Assembly: GCF_003522965.1 (NCBI RefSeq)
Contig: NZ_CP031513.1
Location: 682,001 to 746,000 of the forward strand
Direction: 5' to 3'
DNA: 64,000 nt
Origin: Bombilactobacillus bombi
Lineage (GTDB): Bacteria > Bacillota > Bacilli > Lactobacillales > Lactobacillaceae
The notes beneath the pieces are model-generated. The model was given only the letters and a program-made list of their open reading frames with translations. It ran no database searches and was not told where the DNA came from. The first letter of the stretch is position 1, and each line of letters starts with the position of its first letter. The position numbers and the translations under genes were made by a program. Positions 35,341-45,014 of the stretch are shown here, one piece after another.

Positions 35341-36114
35341 TTAAACTCTGGAAATCACATCCAGTGCTTGTTGTGTAGCGCACCTAGTTCCGACAATTAC
35401 AAGTTGTGATTTTATCATATTTATAGGCTTTTCGTCAATAGTAGTTGCATTAATTCCTATGGCTTGACCAATTGCTAAACCAGCCGCCAAATCCCATGGC
35501 TTAAATTTCCCTATATAAAGGTATTCTTTGCCCAATAATAAACGTGTAAAAACTATTCCTGCACTGCCAAAAATTCTTAATCCACTACTCTTGGCTACTA
35601 ACTTTTGATATTTGGGCATTTCACTTTGTAATAAATGGTTACTAACCGTAATCAAAACCTCGTTTAGTGGCGGATCTGCTAAAATAGGAATTTTTTGATT
35701 ATTAACGAATGCACCAATGCTAGGGCCACCATAATAAATTTGATCTTGTATTACGTCAAGAATGGCTCCAAACAATGGTTGCCCATTATTATAAACTCCA
35801 ATCATTGAAGCAAATTGATCATGTGATTTCACAAAATTCATAGTTCCATCAATAGGGTCAACAAAAAAGACTAATCCAGATAAATCTAATGGATGGTTAC
35901 CAAATCCTTCTTCACTAATTATTTTAGCATTTGGAAATTTTTCATTTAAATATGCCACAATTTCTTTTTCAATTTGAATATCTCGATTAGTGACAAGATC
36001 ATTTTGATTAGATTTAGTTTTAACACTATCAAAATGTGGATTAGTCCTTAATTGCATCTTCACTTTTTCTAGTATGGTAAGCACGTTATTTTGAATTGTT
36101 ATAATATCTGTCAT
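35341..36114 (-). CDS. Inositol monophosphatase family protein
   Basis: 257 residues of the FIG/IMPase fold. Metal-binding motifs are visible: ISEEGFG (acidic loop), DPIDGTMNFV, and the C-terminal PWDLAAGLAIGQAIG. All the usual metal ligands look present. Members dephosphorylate myo-inositol phosphates, fructose bisphosphate, 3'-phosphoadenosine 5'-phosphate or NADP. The substrate here is unknown. It is a single-gene transcript with its own promoter (36144-36173) and terminator, between pdhD and typA. Confidence 0.92.
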   Translation of the reverse strand: MTDIITIQNNVLTILEKVKMQLRTNPHFDSVKTKSNQNDLVTNRDIQIEKEIVAYLNEKFPNAKIISEEGFGNHPLDLSGLVFFVDPIDGTMNFVKSHDQFASMIGVYNNGQPLFGAILDVIQDQIYYGGPSIGAFVNNQKIPILADPPLNEVLITVSNHLLQSEMPKYQKLVAKSSGLRIFGSAGIVFTRLLLGKEYLYIGKFKPWDLAAGLAIGQAIGINATTIDEKPINMIKSQLVIVGTRCATQQALDVISRV

Positions 36115-36143
36115 TGTTAAACCTTCACTCTTTAATAATTCTC

Positions 36144-36173
36144 ATTATAACGTGTCCACTTCTGATAATACAA
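36144..36173 (-). promoter_or_regulatory. Promoter of the inositol-monophosphatase-family gene
   Basis: On the minus strand TTGTAT and a perfect TATAAT are 18 bp apart, 30 nt before the ATG. The -35 touches the pdhD terminator. Confidence 0.6.
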
Positions 36174-36201
36174 AAAAATCGGCGGTTTTCCGCCGATTTT
36201 T
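36172..36201 (-). terminator. Terminator of the pdh operon
   Basis: AAAAATCGGCGG and CCGCCGATTTTT arms around TTTT, with U7 on the minus strand. Confidence 0.93.
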
Positions 36202-36213
36202 CAAGATGTTTCT

Positions 36214-37638
36214 TTAAATATTCGTTGGATAACCAATCAAAATGTCTGCTGCTTCTTGAATTGGTTCACCTAAAGTTGGATGTGGATGAATTGTCAATGC
36301 AAGATCTTCTTCATTAAGTTGGCAATTTACAGCCACACTCAATTCAGAAATTAAATCGCTGGCATTAGGACCAACCACTTGTCCTCCTAAAATAGTACCT
36401 GTCTTCTTATCAGAAATTAATTTCACAAAACCATCTGTACTATCAACAGAAACTGCCCGCGCATTACCAGCAAATGGGAACTTGCCAACCTTAATATCCA
36501 ATTTTTTCTCTTTAGCTTCGGCTTCGGTCAAGCCAACACTAGCCATTTCAGGATCGTTAAAACATACTGATGGTACACCAATATAATCATTAGCAGTTTT
36601 TTTACCAGAAATTGCACCAGCTGCAGTTTTTGCTTGGAAGAAAGCTTTATGAGCTAAAGCTGGACCAGAGGTAATATCACCAACAGCAAAGATATTATCA
36701 ACTGAAGTACGTCCTTGTTCATCTGTTTCAACTAATCCACGATCAGTTAACTTAACATCTGTCATTTCTAGACCAAAATTATCTGTATTAGGTTTACGAC
36801 CAACAGACACCATTACATAATCAGTCTTAATAACTTCAGCCTTACCATCTACCTCATAAGTTACTTCAACATTATCGCCATTGTCTTTGGCATTTTTGGC
36901 CATTGCATTTGTAACAATCTTGATGCCCTTTTCTTTTAAATGCTTTTCAACTATAGAAACCATACTGCGTTCAAAATTAGGGATGATTTGAGATGTTCCT
37001 TCTAAGATAGTGACATTAGAACCCAAATCAGCAAAAGCACCAGCCAACTCAGTTCCAATATAGCCGCCACCAACAATAACTAAGTCTTTTGGTAATTCTT
37101 TAATATTTAAAAGACCTGTAGAATCAATAATTCGACCACCAAATTTAAAGCCCTTGATTTCGATTGGACGACTTCCAGTAGCTAAGATTAAATTATTAAA
37201 TTTAATCGTGTGTCCACCACCATTATCCATAAATTGACGTGGGCCAGGATCCATTACACGTAGTTGATTATTATTATCTAAGAAAGCTTCACCATAAATA
37301 ACTTCAACTTTGTGCTTTTTTAAAAGCATTTTGACCCCACTAGTCATTCTCTGAATAACACTAGAATCTTTCCATGCTTGTAACTTAGTAAAGTCTAAAG
37401 AAATATTACCTGTAGTAATTCCGTAAAGTTCTGAATGTTCAGCATGACGTAATCGATGTCCTGCCTGAATTAAAGCTTTAGAAGGAACACAACCAACATT
37501 TAAGCAAACGCCACCTAAACTATCACTTTTTTCAATAACTGTTACTTTTTGACCTAATTCAGCAGCACGAATAGCAGCAACATAGCCACCAGGTCCAGCA
37601 CCAATAACTACAGTATCTTTTTCTTCAACATCAACCAT
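36214..37638 (-). CDS. pdhD: Dihydrolipoyl dehydrogenase (E3)
   Basis: 474 residues. FAD-binding VIGAGPGGYVAA, the redox disulfide Cys45/Cys50 in GGVCLNVGCVPSKAL, NAD-binding IVGGGYIGTELA, and the C-terminal dimer-interface HPHPTLGEPIQE with the catalytic His-Glu. It reoxidises dihydrolipoyl groups of PdhC. I chose ATG 37636-37638 (MVDVEEKD). The TTG two codons earlier is also in range of GGAGGG, which lies inside the pdhC stop region. It is the last gene of pdhABCD. Confidence 0.97.
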   Translation of the reverse strand: MVDVEEKDTVVIGAGPGGYVAAIRAAELGQKVTVIEKSDSLGGVCLNVGCVPSKALIQAGHRLRHAEHSELYGITTGNISLDFTKLQAWKDSSVIQRMTSGVKMLLKKHKVEVIYGEAFLDNNNQLRVMDPGPRQFMDNGGGHTIKFNNLILATGSRPIEIKGFKFGGRIIDSTGLLNIKELPKDLVIVGGGYIGTELAGAFADLGSNVTILEGTSQIIPNFERSMVSIVEKHLKEKGIKIVTNAMAKNAKDNGDNVEVTYEVDGKAEVIKTDYVMVSVGRKPNTDNFGLEMTDVKLTDRGLVETDEQGRTSVDNIFAVGDITSGPALAHKAFFQAKTAAGAISGKKTANDYIGVPSVCFNDPEMASVGLTEAEAKEKKLDIKVGKFPFAGNARAVSVDSTDGFVKLISDKKTGTILGGQVVGPNASDLISELSVAVNCQLNEEDLALTIHPHPTLGEPIQEAADILIGYPTNI

Positions 37639-37644
37639 CTTCAA

Positions 37645-38925
37645 TTAACCCTCCATCAACAACATATCTGGATCATGTAATAATTCGCTCAATTTATTTA
37701 GAGCTTGTTGTGCTAAAGCACCATCAATCAAACGATGGTCATAGCTCATTGAAAGCTTAAGCATATTACCAACTTTAATTGAACCATCTTCAGCTACATA
37801 AGGTTCTTTAGCAATCTTACCCATACCTAAAATAGCAACTTCTGGTTGATTAATAACTGGTGTAAACCAGCCACCACCAATAGAACCAACATTACTAATT
37901 GTAATTGAACCACCACGCATAGCAGCTGCACTTAATTTATTATCATAAGCAGCTTGTGTGTTTTCAGTGATTTCTTTAGCAATTTCAAATAAACCTTTAG
38001 AATCAGCATTCTTAATATTTGGCACATACAAGCCATGATCAGTATTAGTAGCAATACCAATATTATAATAATGTTTATACACAATCTCATTAGTGGTTGA
38101 GTCAATTGAAGCATTAAATTCTGGGAATTCCTTTAGCACAGCAACAATTGCTTTTACCAAGTAAGGTAAGAAGGTCAACTTAATACCGCGATCAGCAGCT
38201 AATTGTTTGTATTTCTTGCGATTAGCCATTAAAGCAGAAACTTCAACACTTTCAAAACTAGTAACATGTGGTGTAATCCGTTTACTATCTGTCATTGCTT
38301 TTGCAATAACTTTTCTAGTCATGCTCATCTTTTCCCGAGTTTCTAATTCTGGAGCATCGGACTTGTAAGGAGCAATTGGTGTTGCTGCTGGCTCACTTGT
38401 AGGAGCAGGAGCCGCTGCTGCAGGAGTAGCTTCTTGAACACTTGAACCATTAAAGTTATCGATATCTGCTTTAGTAATTTGACCATGTTTTCCTGATGGA
38501 GTAACTTTTGCTAAGTCAATACCCTTATCACGAGCATATTGACGCACTGATGGCATTGCTAAGTAGTTAGCATTAGCACTTCCTGTAGCTTCTGCCGCCG
38601 GTGCTGGCTTTTCATCAGCATCATTAGCTGCAGCCTTATCATCTGAACTTGCATTAGCAGTTTCTTCATCGTCACCTGTATCAGCTGAACCATCATCAAT
38701 AATAATTAAGGTATCACCAATCTCTACAGTATCGCCTTCTTGTGCAACGATCTTTTGTACTTTACCCGAAACAGGTGATGGTAACTCGGAAACTGACTTG
38801 TCATTTTGAATTTCTACTAAAGAATCATCTTCTTTAACTTCGTCGCCTTCTTTAACTAACCAGTTGGCAACTTCGCCTTCAGCCATGCCTTCGCCTAGCT
38901 CAGGTAATTTAAATTTAAATGCCAT
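37645..38925 (-). CDS. pdhC: Dihydrolipoamide acetyltransferase (E2 of pyruvate dehydrogenase)
   Basis: 426 residues. One lipoyl domain (1-77) carries the lipoyl-lysine Lys43 in IQNDKSVSELPSP. An Ala/Pro/Asp-rich linker, the E3/E1-binding domain (about 122-158, MPSVRQYARDKGIDLAKV) and a second linker follow. The catalytic core ends with SYDHRLIDGA, His397 and Asp401 in the HxxxDG motif. It transfers acetyl groups to CoA. A single lipoyl domain is usual for lactobacilli. It lies between pdhB and pdhD. Confidence 0.97.
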   Translation of the reverse strand: MAFKFKLPELGEGMAEGEVANWLVKEGDEVKEDDSLVEIQNDKSVSELPSPVSGKVQKIVAQEGDTVEIGDTLIIIDDGSADTGDDEETANASSDDKAAANDADEKPAPAAEATGSANANYLAMPSVRQYARDKGIDLAKVTPSGKHGQITKADIDNFNGSSVQEATPAAAAPAPTSEPAATPIAPYKSDAPELETREKMSMTRKVIAKAMTDSKRITPHVTSFESVEVSALMANRKKYKQLAADRGIKLTFLPYLVKAIVAVLKEFPEFNASIDSTTNEIVYKHYYNIGIATNTDHGLYVPNIKNADSKGLFEIAKEITENTQAAYDNKLSAAAMRGGSITISNVGSIGGGWFTPVINQPEVAILGMGKIAKEPYVAEDGSIKVGNMLKLSMSYDHRLIDGALAQQALNKLSELLHDPDMLLMEG

Positions 38926-38947
38926 ATTTATTTCTTCCCTTCAAATA

Positions 38948-39925
38948 TTAATAGTTAATAATTTCTTTGACTTTTTCAATAATTTCTGCTTTTCTTGGAA
39001 TCCAGACTTCCTCAGCTTGTGCAAATGGATATACACTGTCTGGGGCAGCTACACGTCCAACAGGAGCATCTAAGGAAAGAATTGCATCTTCAGCAATTGC
39101 AGAAGCTACTTGAGCACCAATGCCAGCCATTTTTTGAGCTTCTTGTACAATAACCACTTTATGAGTCTTTTCAATTGACTTAAAAATAGTTTCTGTATCA
39201 ATTGGAGAAACAGTCCGTAAATCAATTACCTCACAAGAAATATTGTCTTTAGCTAATTCTTCAGCAGCCTTTTGTGCTTCTTGAACTTGAGCGCCATAGG
39301 CAACAACAGTAATATCATTACCTTCTTGAACTACATTGGCTTTGTCTAAAGGAACAGTATATTTACCATCAGGAATATCATCTTTAACTGAACGATATAA
39401 TTTTAAATTCTCTAAGAACAATACAGGATCGTTGTTTTCAATAGAAGAAATTAAAAGTCCTTTAGCATCATAAGGATTGCTTGGCATTACTACTCGTAAA
39501 CCTGGAATGCCAGTAAAGAAATTTTCTAAGTTATCAGAGTGCATTTCTGCAGTATGAGTACCGCCACCATAAGGAGTTCTAATTGTAACTGGACTATTTT
39601 TCTTTCCGTTAAACCGAAAACGCATTCTAGCCATTTGTCCAGCAATTGAATCCACTGCTTCAAAAGTAAAACCCATAAATTGAATTTCTGGAATTGGACG
39701 CCAACCGGTCAAACCTAAGCCTACGGCTAAGCCCATAATGCCTGATTCGGCTAATGGAGTATCAAAAACACGATCTTCTCCATATTTTTCTTGCAATCCT
39801 TGTGTAGTTCTAAAGACACCACCATTTTTACCAACATCTTCACCAAAAATCAAAGTTTTCGGATCTTCTTTTAACATGATGTCTAAAGCATCAGTAATTG
39901 CTTGAATATAACTTCTCTTTGTCAT
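38948..39925 (-). CDS. pdhB: Pyruvate dehydrogenase E1 component, beta subunit
   Basis: 325 residues, transketolase-like pyrimidine-binding domain ([31 protein letters not shown]) and the C-terminal transketolase domain ([19 protein letters not shown]). With PdhA it decarboxylates pyruvate on thiamine diphosphate and reductively acetylates the lipoyl group. The start is ATG 39923-39925, with AAAGGAG upstream and one base after the pdhA stop. Earlier in-frame codons overlap pdhA. Confidence 0.97.
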   Translation of the reverse strand: MTKRSYIQAITDALDIMLKEDPKTLIFGEDVGKNGGVFRTTQGLQEKYGEDRVFDTPLAESGIMGLAVGLGLTGWRPIPEIQFMGFTFEAVDSIAGQMARMRFRFNGKKNSPVTIRTPYGGGTHTAEMHSDNLENFFTGIPGLRVVMPSNPYDAKGLLISSIENNDPVLFLENLKLYRSVKDDIPDGKYTVPLDKANVVQEGNDITVVAYGAQVQEAQKAAEELAKDNISCEVIDLRTVSPIDTETIFKSIEKTHKVVIVQEAQKMAGIGAQVASAIAEDAILSLDAPVGRVAAPDSVYPFAQAEEVWIPRKAEIIEKVKEIINY

Positions 39926-39926
39926 G

Positions 39927-41027
39927 TTATTTAGACTCCTTTTCTTCAAATTTTGCAATTTCAGCCTTTAGTGCTGGGGTTGGAACTTCAAAAGTACGCT
40001 TCAACATATCGGATACCTTTTCAGGTTCTACTGCATCAGCTTCTTTAATAGCTTCTTTGAAGGAGGCTTTGTATTCTTCAACTAATTTATCTTCTTGTTC
40101 TTCTGACCAAAGTTTTTTATCAGTCAAAATCTTCCGCATTCTAATCAACGGATCACGATCTAACCAAGGTTGTTGTTCTTCTTTTGTCCGATAACGACTA
40201 GGATCATCACCAGCAGAAGAATGAGCGCCATAACGGTCTGTTAAAGTTTCAATCATAACTGGACCATTACCTGCGAGAATAAACTCGCGAGCTGCTTTTG
40301 CTACTGAATAACAAGCTAAAATATCCATACCATCAACTTGTACGCTTGGAATGCCAGCAGCTACAGCCTTTTGTGTTAAAGCAACAGCAGCTGTTTGTTT
40401 CTTACGTGGAGTAGAAATAGCATAACCATTATTTTGCACAATAAACAATGCAGGAACTTGATAAGCACCAGCAAAATTCATACCTTCATAGGAGTCACCT
40501 TGAGAAGTACCACCATCGCCAGTATAAGTGAATGCAATGGCATCTTCACCATTCTTCTTAAGACCCATAGCTACACCAGCTGTTTCTAGGTAAGCAGCTC
40601 CAATAATAATTTGTGGCATTAATGCTCGAGCAGAAAATTCATTCCCTTTAACATGTCCACGTGACCACCAATATGCTTCAGTCACAGTTGCACCATGTTG
40701 GATTAATTGGGGAATATCACGATATGCTGGCAATAAATAATCTTGCTTCTCCATTGCCATTACAGTTCCCATTTCTGTAGCTTCCTCACCAGCTGTCGGT
40801 GCATAAAAACCCATCCGGCCTTGGCGAGAAAAATTCATTGTTTGTTCATGTAAAGCACGTTCCCAAACCATTTTTTTCATAAATTCTACTAATTGATCAT
40901 CTGTAAAATTCTTAAAAGTATCTTGATCAACGATTTTTGCATCCTCATCAACTACTTGAATTGGCTTTGGTGTTTCTGCCAAGTTCTCTTTGATTTTTGC
41001 AAAATCAACTATTGACTTTTTTGCCAT
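39927..41027 (-). CDS. pdhA: Pyruvate dehydrogenase E1 component, alpha subunit
   Basis: 366 residues. The thiamine diphosphate motif runs from [18 protein letters not shown] to [24 protein letters not shown] and the phosphorylation-loop-like [15 protein letters not shown] are present. It is the first gene of pdhABCD. The start is ATG 41025-41027, with AAAGGA 9 nt upstream; an in-frame ATG three codons earlier sits against that site and is unlikely. A promoter lies at 41084-41111. Confidence 0.97.
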   Translation of the reverse strand: MAKKSIVDFAKIKENLAETPKPIQVVDEDAKIVDQDTFKNFTDDQLVEFMKKMVWERALHEQTMNFSRQGRMGFYAPTAGEEATEMGTVMAMEKQDYLLPAYRDIPQLIQHGATVTEAYWWSRGHVKGNEFSARALMPQIIIGAAYLETAGVAMGLKKNGEDAIAFTYTGDGGTSQGDSYEGMNFAGAYQVPALFIVQNNGYAISTPRKKQTAAVALTQKAVAAGIPSVQVDGMDILACYSVAKAAREFILAGNGPVMIETLTDRYGAHSSAGDDPSRYRTKEEQQPWLDRDPLIRMRKILTDKKLWSEEQEDKLVEEYKASFKEAIKEADAVEPEKVSDMLKRTFEVPTPALKAEIAKFEEKESK

Positions 41028-41083
41028 TTTATTCATTCCTTTCACAATGTTCCTTTGCTTATCTGTAAAGGTTTCCAGTACTT

Positions 41084-41111
41084 AGTTTATCATGTTTTAA
41101 ATTTAACACAA
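41084..41111 (-). promoter_or_regulatory. pdhABCD promoter
   Basis: On the minus strand TTGTGT and TAAACT are 16 bp apart, and the -10 carries a TGA extension. A small inverted repeat, TTTGT-GAA-ACAAA (41130-41142), lies about 20 bp upstream of the -35. Confidence 0.6.
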
Positions 41112-41196
41112 GAAAAAAAATAATATTTCTTTGTGAAACAAATATCAATCGCTCTAAATCAACCACATAAAATATTTTTAGCTACATAAATTCTAG

Positions 41197-41225
41197 TTTA
41201 TTCAACAGCAATTTATCGTTATAAT
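41197..41225 (+). promoter_or_regulatory. def promoter
   Basis: TTTATT and a perfect TATAAT separated by 17 bp, about 40 nt before the def start. The -35 is weak. Confidence 0.45.
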
Positions 41226-41266
41226 AAGATAGTGGAAAATTTATATGAAGAAGGAATTATTTAAAA

Positions 41267-41839
41267 ATGTATATGATGAGAGATATAGTTCGCGATGGCA
41301 ATCCTGTATTAAGAAAAATTGCTCAACCTGTTCAGTTTCCTCTTAGTGATGCCGATAAAAAATTAGCTTCTGATATGATGGAATATTTAATCAAAAGTCA
41401 AGATCCTGACTTTGCCCAAAAGCATCATTTACGTGCTGGCGTCGGTCTAGCAGCTCCTCAAGTAGGTGTTTCAGAACAAATGGCTTGCGTTTTAGTGCCC
41501 GCCGAAGATGCTGATGATGCCGATAAAACAAAAAAATATGCTTTGAAATTGACATTAATTAATCCTGTTATTATTTCTAATTCTATTCAAAAAGCTCAAC
41601 TCTTTGAAGGTGAAGGCTGTTTATCAGTCGACAAAGACATTCCTGGTTATGTACCTCGTAGCGCCCGTATTACTGTTCGTTATCAAGATTTTGATGGAAA
41701 TAAACAAACTATTCGTGTTAAAAACTATCCAGCTATTGTTTGTCAGCATGAAATTGATCATCTTCATGGACATCTTTTTTATGATCATATAAACAAAAAT
41801 GATCCATTTGAAAAAGAACCTGACGTTATCATCGTTTAA
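41267..41839 (+). CDS. def: Peptide deformylase
   Basis: 190 residues. The three deformylase motifs are intact: [10 protein letters not shown] (58-67), EGCLS with metal ligand Cys118, and QHEIDH with His161, Glu162 and His165. Length and the insertion between motifs 1 and 2 fit the type II enzymes of Gram-positive bacteria. It removes the N-formyl group from nascent proteins. AAGGA lies upstream of ATG 41267; two in-frame methionines follow closely, so the exact start may be the third or fourth codon. Confidence 0.97.
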   Translation: MYMMRDIVRDGNPVLRKIAQPVQFPLSDADKKLASDMMEYLIKSQDPDFAQKHHLRAGVGLAAPQVGVSEQMACVLVPAEDADDADKTKKYALKLTLINPVIISNSIQKAQLFEGEGCLSVDKDIPGYVPRSARITVRYQDFDGNKQTIRVKNYPAIVCQHEIDHLHGHLFYDHINKNDPFEKEPDVIIV

Positions 41840-41955
41840 TTAAGTGCTAATCAGTGTTTATATACTTTAAACAACAGTTGTGGTAACATTTATGTAATTG
41901 TTAGGCGGTTGCTAAATGAAATTCACTACTCAGAAAATTTAAGGAGGAATATTTT

Positions 41956-42177
41956 TTGATTTATAAAGTTTTATATCAAGATAACAAAATTAAAAATCCA
42001 CGCAGAGAAACAACTGAAACATTGTATACTCAATCAGATTCAGCTATTAAGGTCCGTGAGGCAATTGAATCTCAAACTGACTTTAACGTAGAATCCATTG
42101 AAGAACTATCTGGTAATTATTTAGAATATGAAAAAAAGAGTCCGAATTATAAATTGACGGACTTAGCGGAGTTATAG
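41956..42177 (+). CDS. rpoY: DNA-directed RNA polymerase subunit epsilon (RpoY/YkzG)
   Basis: 73 residues, MIYKVLYQDNKIKNPRRETTETLY, matching the small epsilon subunit of Firmicutes RNA polymerase, which binds the core enzyme near the beta' jaw and resembles phage Gp2. The start is TTG 41956-41958, with AAGGAGG 8 nt upstream. It lies 3 nt before the RNase J1 gene, the standard rpoY-rnjA pair of Bacilli. Confidence 0.95.
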   Translation: MIYKVLYQDNKIKNPRRETTETLYTQSDSAIKVREAIESQTDFNVESIEELSGNYLEYEKKSPNYKLTDLAEL

Positions 42178-42180
42178 TTA

Positions 42181-43884
42181 ATGACTATCAACATTAAAAA
42201 AGATGAAGTTGCTGTTTTTGCAATTGGTGGTCTCGGTGAAATCGGCAAAAATATGTATGTCATCCAATATCAAGATGAATTAATCATTGTGGATGCAGGA
42301 ATAAAATTTCCTGAAGATGAATTGTTAGGTATTGATTATGTGATTTCTGATTATCAATATTTAATTCAAAATCAAGAACGTATTAAGGGATTATTCATTA
42401 CTCATGGTCATGAAGATCATATTGGCGGTATCCCCTTTTTACTTCAAAAATTACCTAATATTCCCATTTATGCTGGACCACTAGCAACGGCACTGATTAA
42501 AGGAAAATTGGAAGAACGTGGATTACTCAATTCCACAGAACTACATGTTCTCAACGAAAGTGATGTTGTGAAGTTCAAATATTTGAGCGTTGAATTTTTT
42601 AGAACCACCCATTCAATACCTGACACTTTAGGAATTGCAGTGCATACACCACAAGGTGTGATTGTCCAAACAGGTGATTATAAATTTGATTTTACTCCTG
42701 TAGGTAATCAACCTGCTCCCAATCTGCAAAAAATGGCTAAACTGGGGTCGCAAGGGGTATTATTATTATTATCAGATAGTACAAATGCAGAAATACCAAC
42801 ATTTTCAAAATCAGAAAGATTTGTTGGTAATACAATCCATCAAATTGTGGAGCGAATTGATGGCCGTATAATATTTGCAACTTTTGCATCTAATCTATAT
42901 CGTGTATCACAAGCCATAGATGCCGCTATGCAAAGCGGACGTAAAGTAGCTGTTTTTGGCCGCAGTATGGAGCAAACAATCACCAATGGTCGCGAGTTAG
43001 GTTATTTAGATATTCCAGATAGTGAAATTGTTGATGCTGCTGAAATCAATAAGTTGCCAGCAAATAAAGTTTTATTATTATGCACAGGATCCCAAGGTGA
43101 ACCAATGGCTGCCTTAAGTCGCATAGCGAATGGAACCCACCGTCAAATAGCTATTCAGCCAGGTGATACAGTTATTTTTTCTTCTAACCCAATTCCAGGT
43201 AACACCATTAGCGTTAATCATTTAATTAATGATTTAGAAGAAGCGGGTGCAAATGTTATTCACGGCAAAATTAATAATATTCATGCATCTGGACATGGTG
43301 GCCAAGAAGAACAAAAATTGATGCTAAGATTAATCCAGCCAAAATATTTTATGCCTATTCATGGTGAGTATCGGATGTTAAAAATTCACACTGGATTAGC
43401 GCAACTTTGTGGCGTACCTAAAGAAAATACTTTTATTTTCAATAACGGTGATGTCTTGGCTCTAACTGCCAACAGTGCTCGTAAAGCTGGCCATGTGCCT
43501 GCCGGTGATGTGTATATTGATAGTAATGGAATTGATGATATCAGTAATGTTGTTATTCATGATCGGCAAATACTTTCTGAAGAGGGATTGGTAATTGTTG
43601 TAGCTACAATCGATTATCACAAAGGACTAGTTTTATCTGGTCCCGATATTTTGTCTCGAGGTTTTGTTTATATGCGTGAATCAAGTGATTTAATTAATCA
43701 AGCACAAAAGCGTGCTTTTCATGTAATTAAAAGCTATCTTGATCAAGAATCTAATAAAAAACCTGATAAAAATTCTGAAAATACACTTAAACGTAGTATT
43801 ATTGACGATTTACAAGAATTTTTATATCGAAAAACTGAGCGCCATCCAGTTATTTTACCGATATTTATTTCTGCTAAAGTTTAA
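42181..43884 (+). CDS. rnjA: Ribonuclease J1
   Basis: 567 residues. The active-site motif [10 protein letters not shown] has His75, His77, Asp79 and His80; TGDYKFD, SDSTNAE and the late SGHGGQEE and PIHGEYRM are all canonical. It is a dual 5'-3' exonuclease and endonuclease central to mRNA decay and rRNA maturation. It forms an operon with rpoY and has a strong terminator. Its paralogue at 23229 lacks several of these residues. Confidence 0.98.
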   Translation: MTINIKKDEVAVFAIGGLGEIGKNMYVIQYQDELIIVDAGIKFPEDELLGIDYVISDYQYLIQNQERIKGLFITHGHEDHIGGIPFLLQKLPNIPIYAGPLATALIKGKLEERGLLNSTELHVLNESDVVKFKYLSVEFFRTTHSIPDTLGIAVHTPQGVIVQTGDYKFDFTPVGNQPAPNLQKMAKLGSQGVLLLLSDSTNAEIPTFSKSERFVGNTIHQIVERIDGRIIFATFASNLYRVSQAIDAAMQSGRKVAVFGRSMEQTITNGRELGYLDIPDSEIVDAAEINKLPANKVLLLCTGSQGEPMAALSRIANGTHRQIAIQPGDTVIFSSNPIPGNTISVNHLINDLEEAGANVIHGKINNIHASGHGGQEEQKLMLRLIQPKYFMPIHGEYRMLKIHTGLAQLCGVPKENTFIFNNGDVLALTANSARKAGHVPAGDVYIDSNGIDDISNVVIHDRQILSEEGLVIVVATIDYHKGLVLSGPDILSRGFVYMRESSDLINQAQKRAFHVIKSYLDQESNKKPDKNSENTLKRSIIDDLQEFLYRKTERHPVILPIFISAKV

Positions 43885-43897
43885 TGCATAACAATGT

Positions 43898-43929
43898 CCC
43901 CCACCATTCATAAATGGTGGGGGTTTTAT
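43898..43929 (+). terminator. Terminator of rpoY-rnjA
   Basis: CCCCCACCATT (43898-43908) pairs with AATGGTGGGGG (43913-43923), followed by TTTTATTT. Confidence 0.93.
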
Positions 43930-44004
43930 TTATCAAATATTGACCGCTCCTCATAAAATATCAGTAAGAGTTAATATTCTAGATAATTTTAAACAAATTA
44001 TTAT

Positions 44005-44032
44005 TTGGAAATAATTAATTTTGTTATATACT
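44005..44032 (+). promoter_or_regulatory. Promoter of the lipid kinase gene
   Basis: TTGGAA and TATACT with 16-bp spacing, about 45 nt before the start codon. Confidence 0.55.
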
Positions 44033-44078
44033 AATACAGATAAGCTTTTCCTTTAATCAATCTTACATGGAGAAAAAC

Positions 44079-45014
44079 ATGAATAAATATCCATCTTTTA
44101 CTATTATTATTAATCAACATGCCGCTAGCGGTCGTTCACGCCATAGTTTAAAAGTTGTAACTAAATATCTCAACAAGCATAATATCAATTATCGTATTTG
44201 TACAACTCCTGGTAATGGTGCTCAAGATTTAGTCTGCGAATTACTTAATAACCAGGAACTTAATGATAGCATTCCCTTAGTTATGGGTGGTGATGGCACT
44301 TTAAACCAAGCTATCAATGGTGTTAAATACTCTAACTATCCACAAACTGCCTTAGCTTATATTCCCGCTGGTTCCGGTAATGATTTTGCAAATGGCTTAA
44401 AATTACCTCAGCATCATGAAATTGAAATTTTACAACGTATCATAACTGCAGTGATTCCTAAAAATGTTAACTTAGGTAAAGCCAATCTCAACGGCAAAAC
44501 TTACTTTTTTATTAATAATATTGGAATTGGTCTAGATGCTAAAATGGTCCATTTTGCTAATCAATCAACTTTGAAGACAGTTTTTAATCACCTTCATCTC
44601 AGTAAATTAATCTATTTATCGCAAATCAATAAGGGCTTAAAACAAAAGCCTTTTAACGTGGATATCACAATTGGACAACAACATCTGGTGTTTGACCAAA
44701 TTATTGCTTGTATAGTAACTAATCATCCCTTTATTGGCAGTGGTGTTCCAATCTTGCCAACAGCCAATCCTTACGAAAATAATCTTGATATTATTATGTC
44801 TAAGCAATTATCTCCATTGCAAGTTGCTAACCTAGCTTATAAAATTTTTACCAATGGTGAGCATTTACAAAGTCCTCTAATTCATCATTATCAATTGCAT
44901 CGCTTTGATCTTCAGACTAGTCCACAACAATATGGTCAAATGGATGGTGAAGATTTGGGTAAAAAAAATTTCAATTTACATTTTTCTACAACAAATCAGC
45001 AATTTTGGCTCTAA
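44079..45014 (+). CDS. Diacylglycerol kinase family lipid kinase
   Basis: 311 residues. The catalytic region IIINQHAASGR, the nucleotide motif VMGGDGTLNQAING and PAGSGNDFANGL identify the DagK/YegS fold. DagK recycles diacylglycerol made during lipoteichoic acid synthesis, but other members phosphorylate different lipids. The start is ATG 44079, with GGAG 6 nt upstream. The in-frame ATG at 44067 contains that site. Its stop overlaps the convergent recD2 stop. Confidence 0.88.
   Translation: MNKYPSFTIIINQHAASGRSRHSLKVVTKYLNKHNINYRICTTPGNGAQDLVCELLNNQELNDSIPLVMGGDGTLNQAINGVKYSNYPQTALAYIPAGSGNDFANGLKLPQHHEIEILQRIITAVIPKNVNLGKANLNGKTYFFINNIGIGLDAKMVHFANQSTLKTVFNHLHLSKLIYLSQINKGLKQKPFNVDITIGQQHLVFDQIIACIVTNHPFIGSGVPILPTANPYENNLDIIMSKQLSPLQVANLAYKIFTNGEHLQSPLIHHYQLHRFDLQTSPQQYGQMDGEDLGKKNFNLHFSTTNQQFWL

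Noticed and set aside
38860-40600. Plus-strand frames opposite the pdh genes
   Set aside because: Antisense to intact pdhA-pdhC; no promoter or ribosome-binding site; composition of a complement strand.
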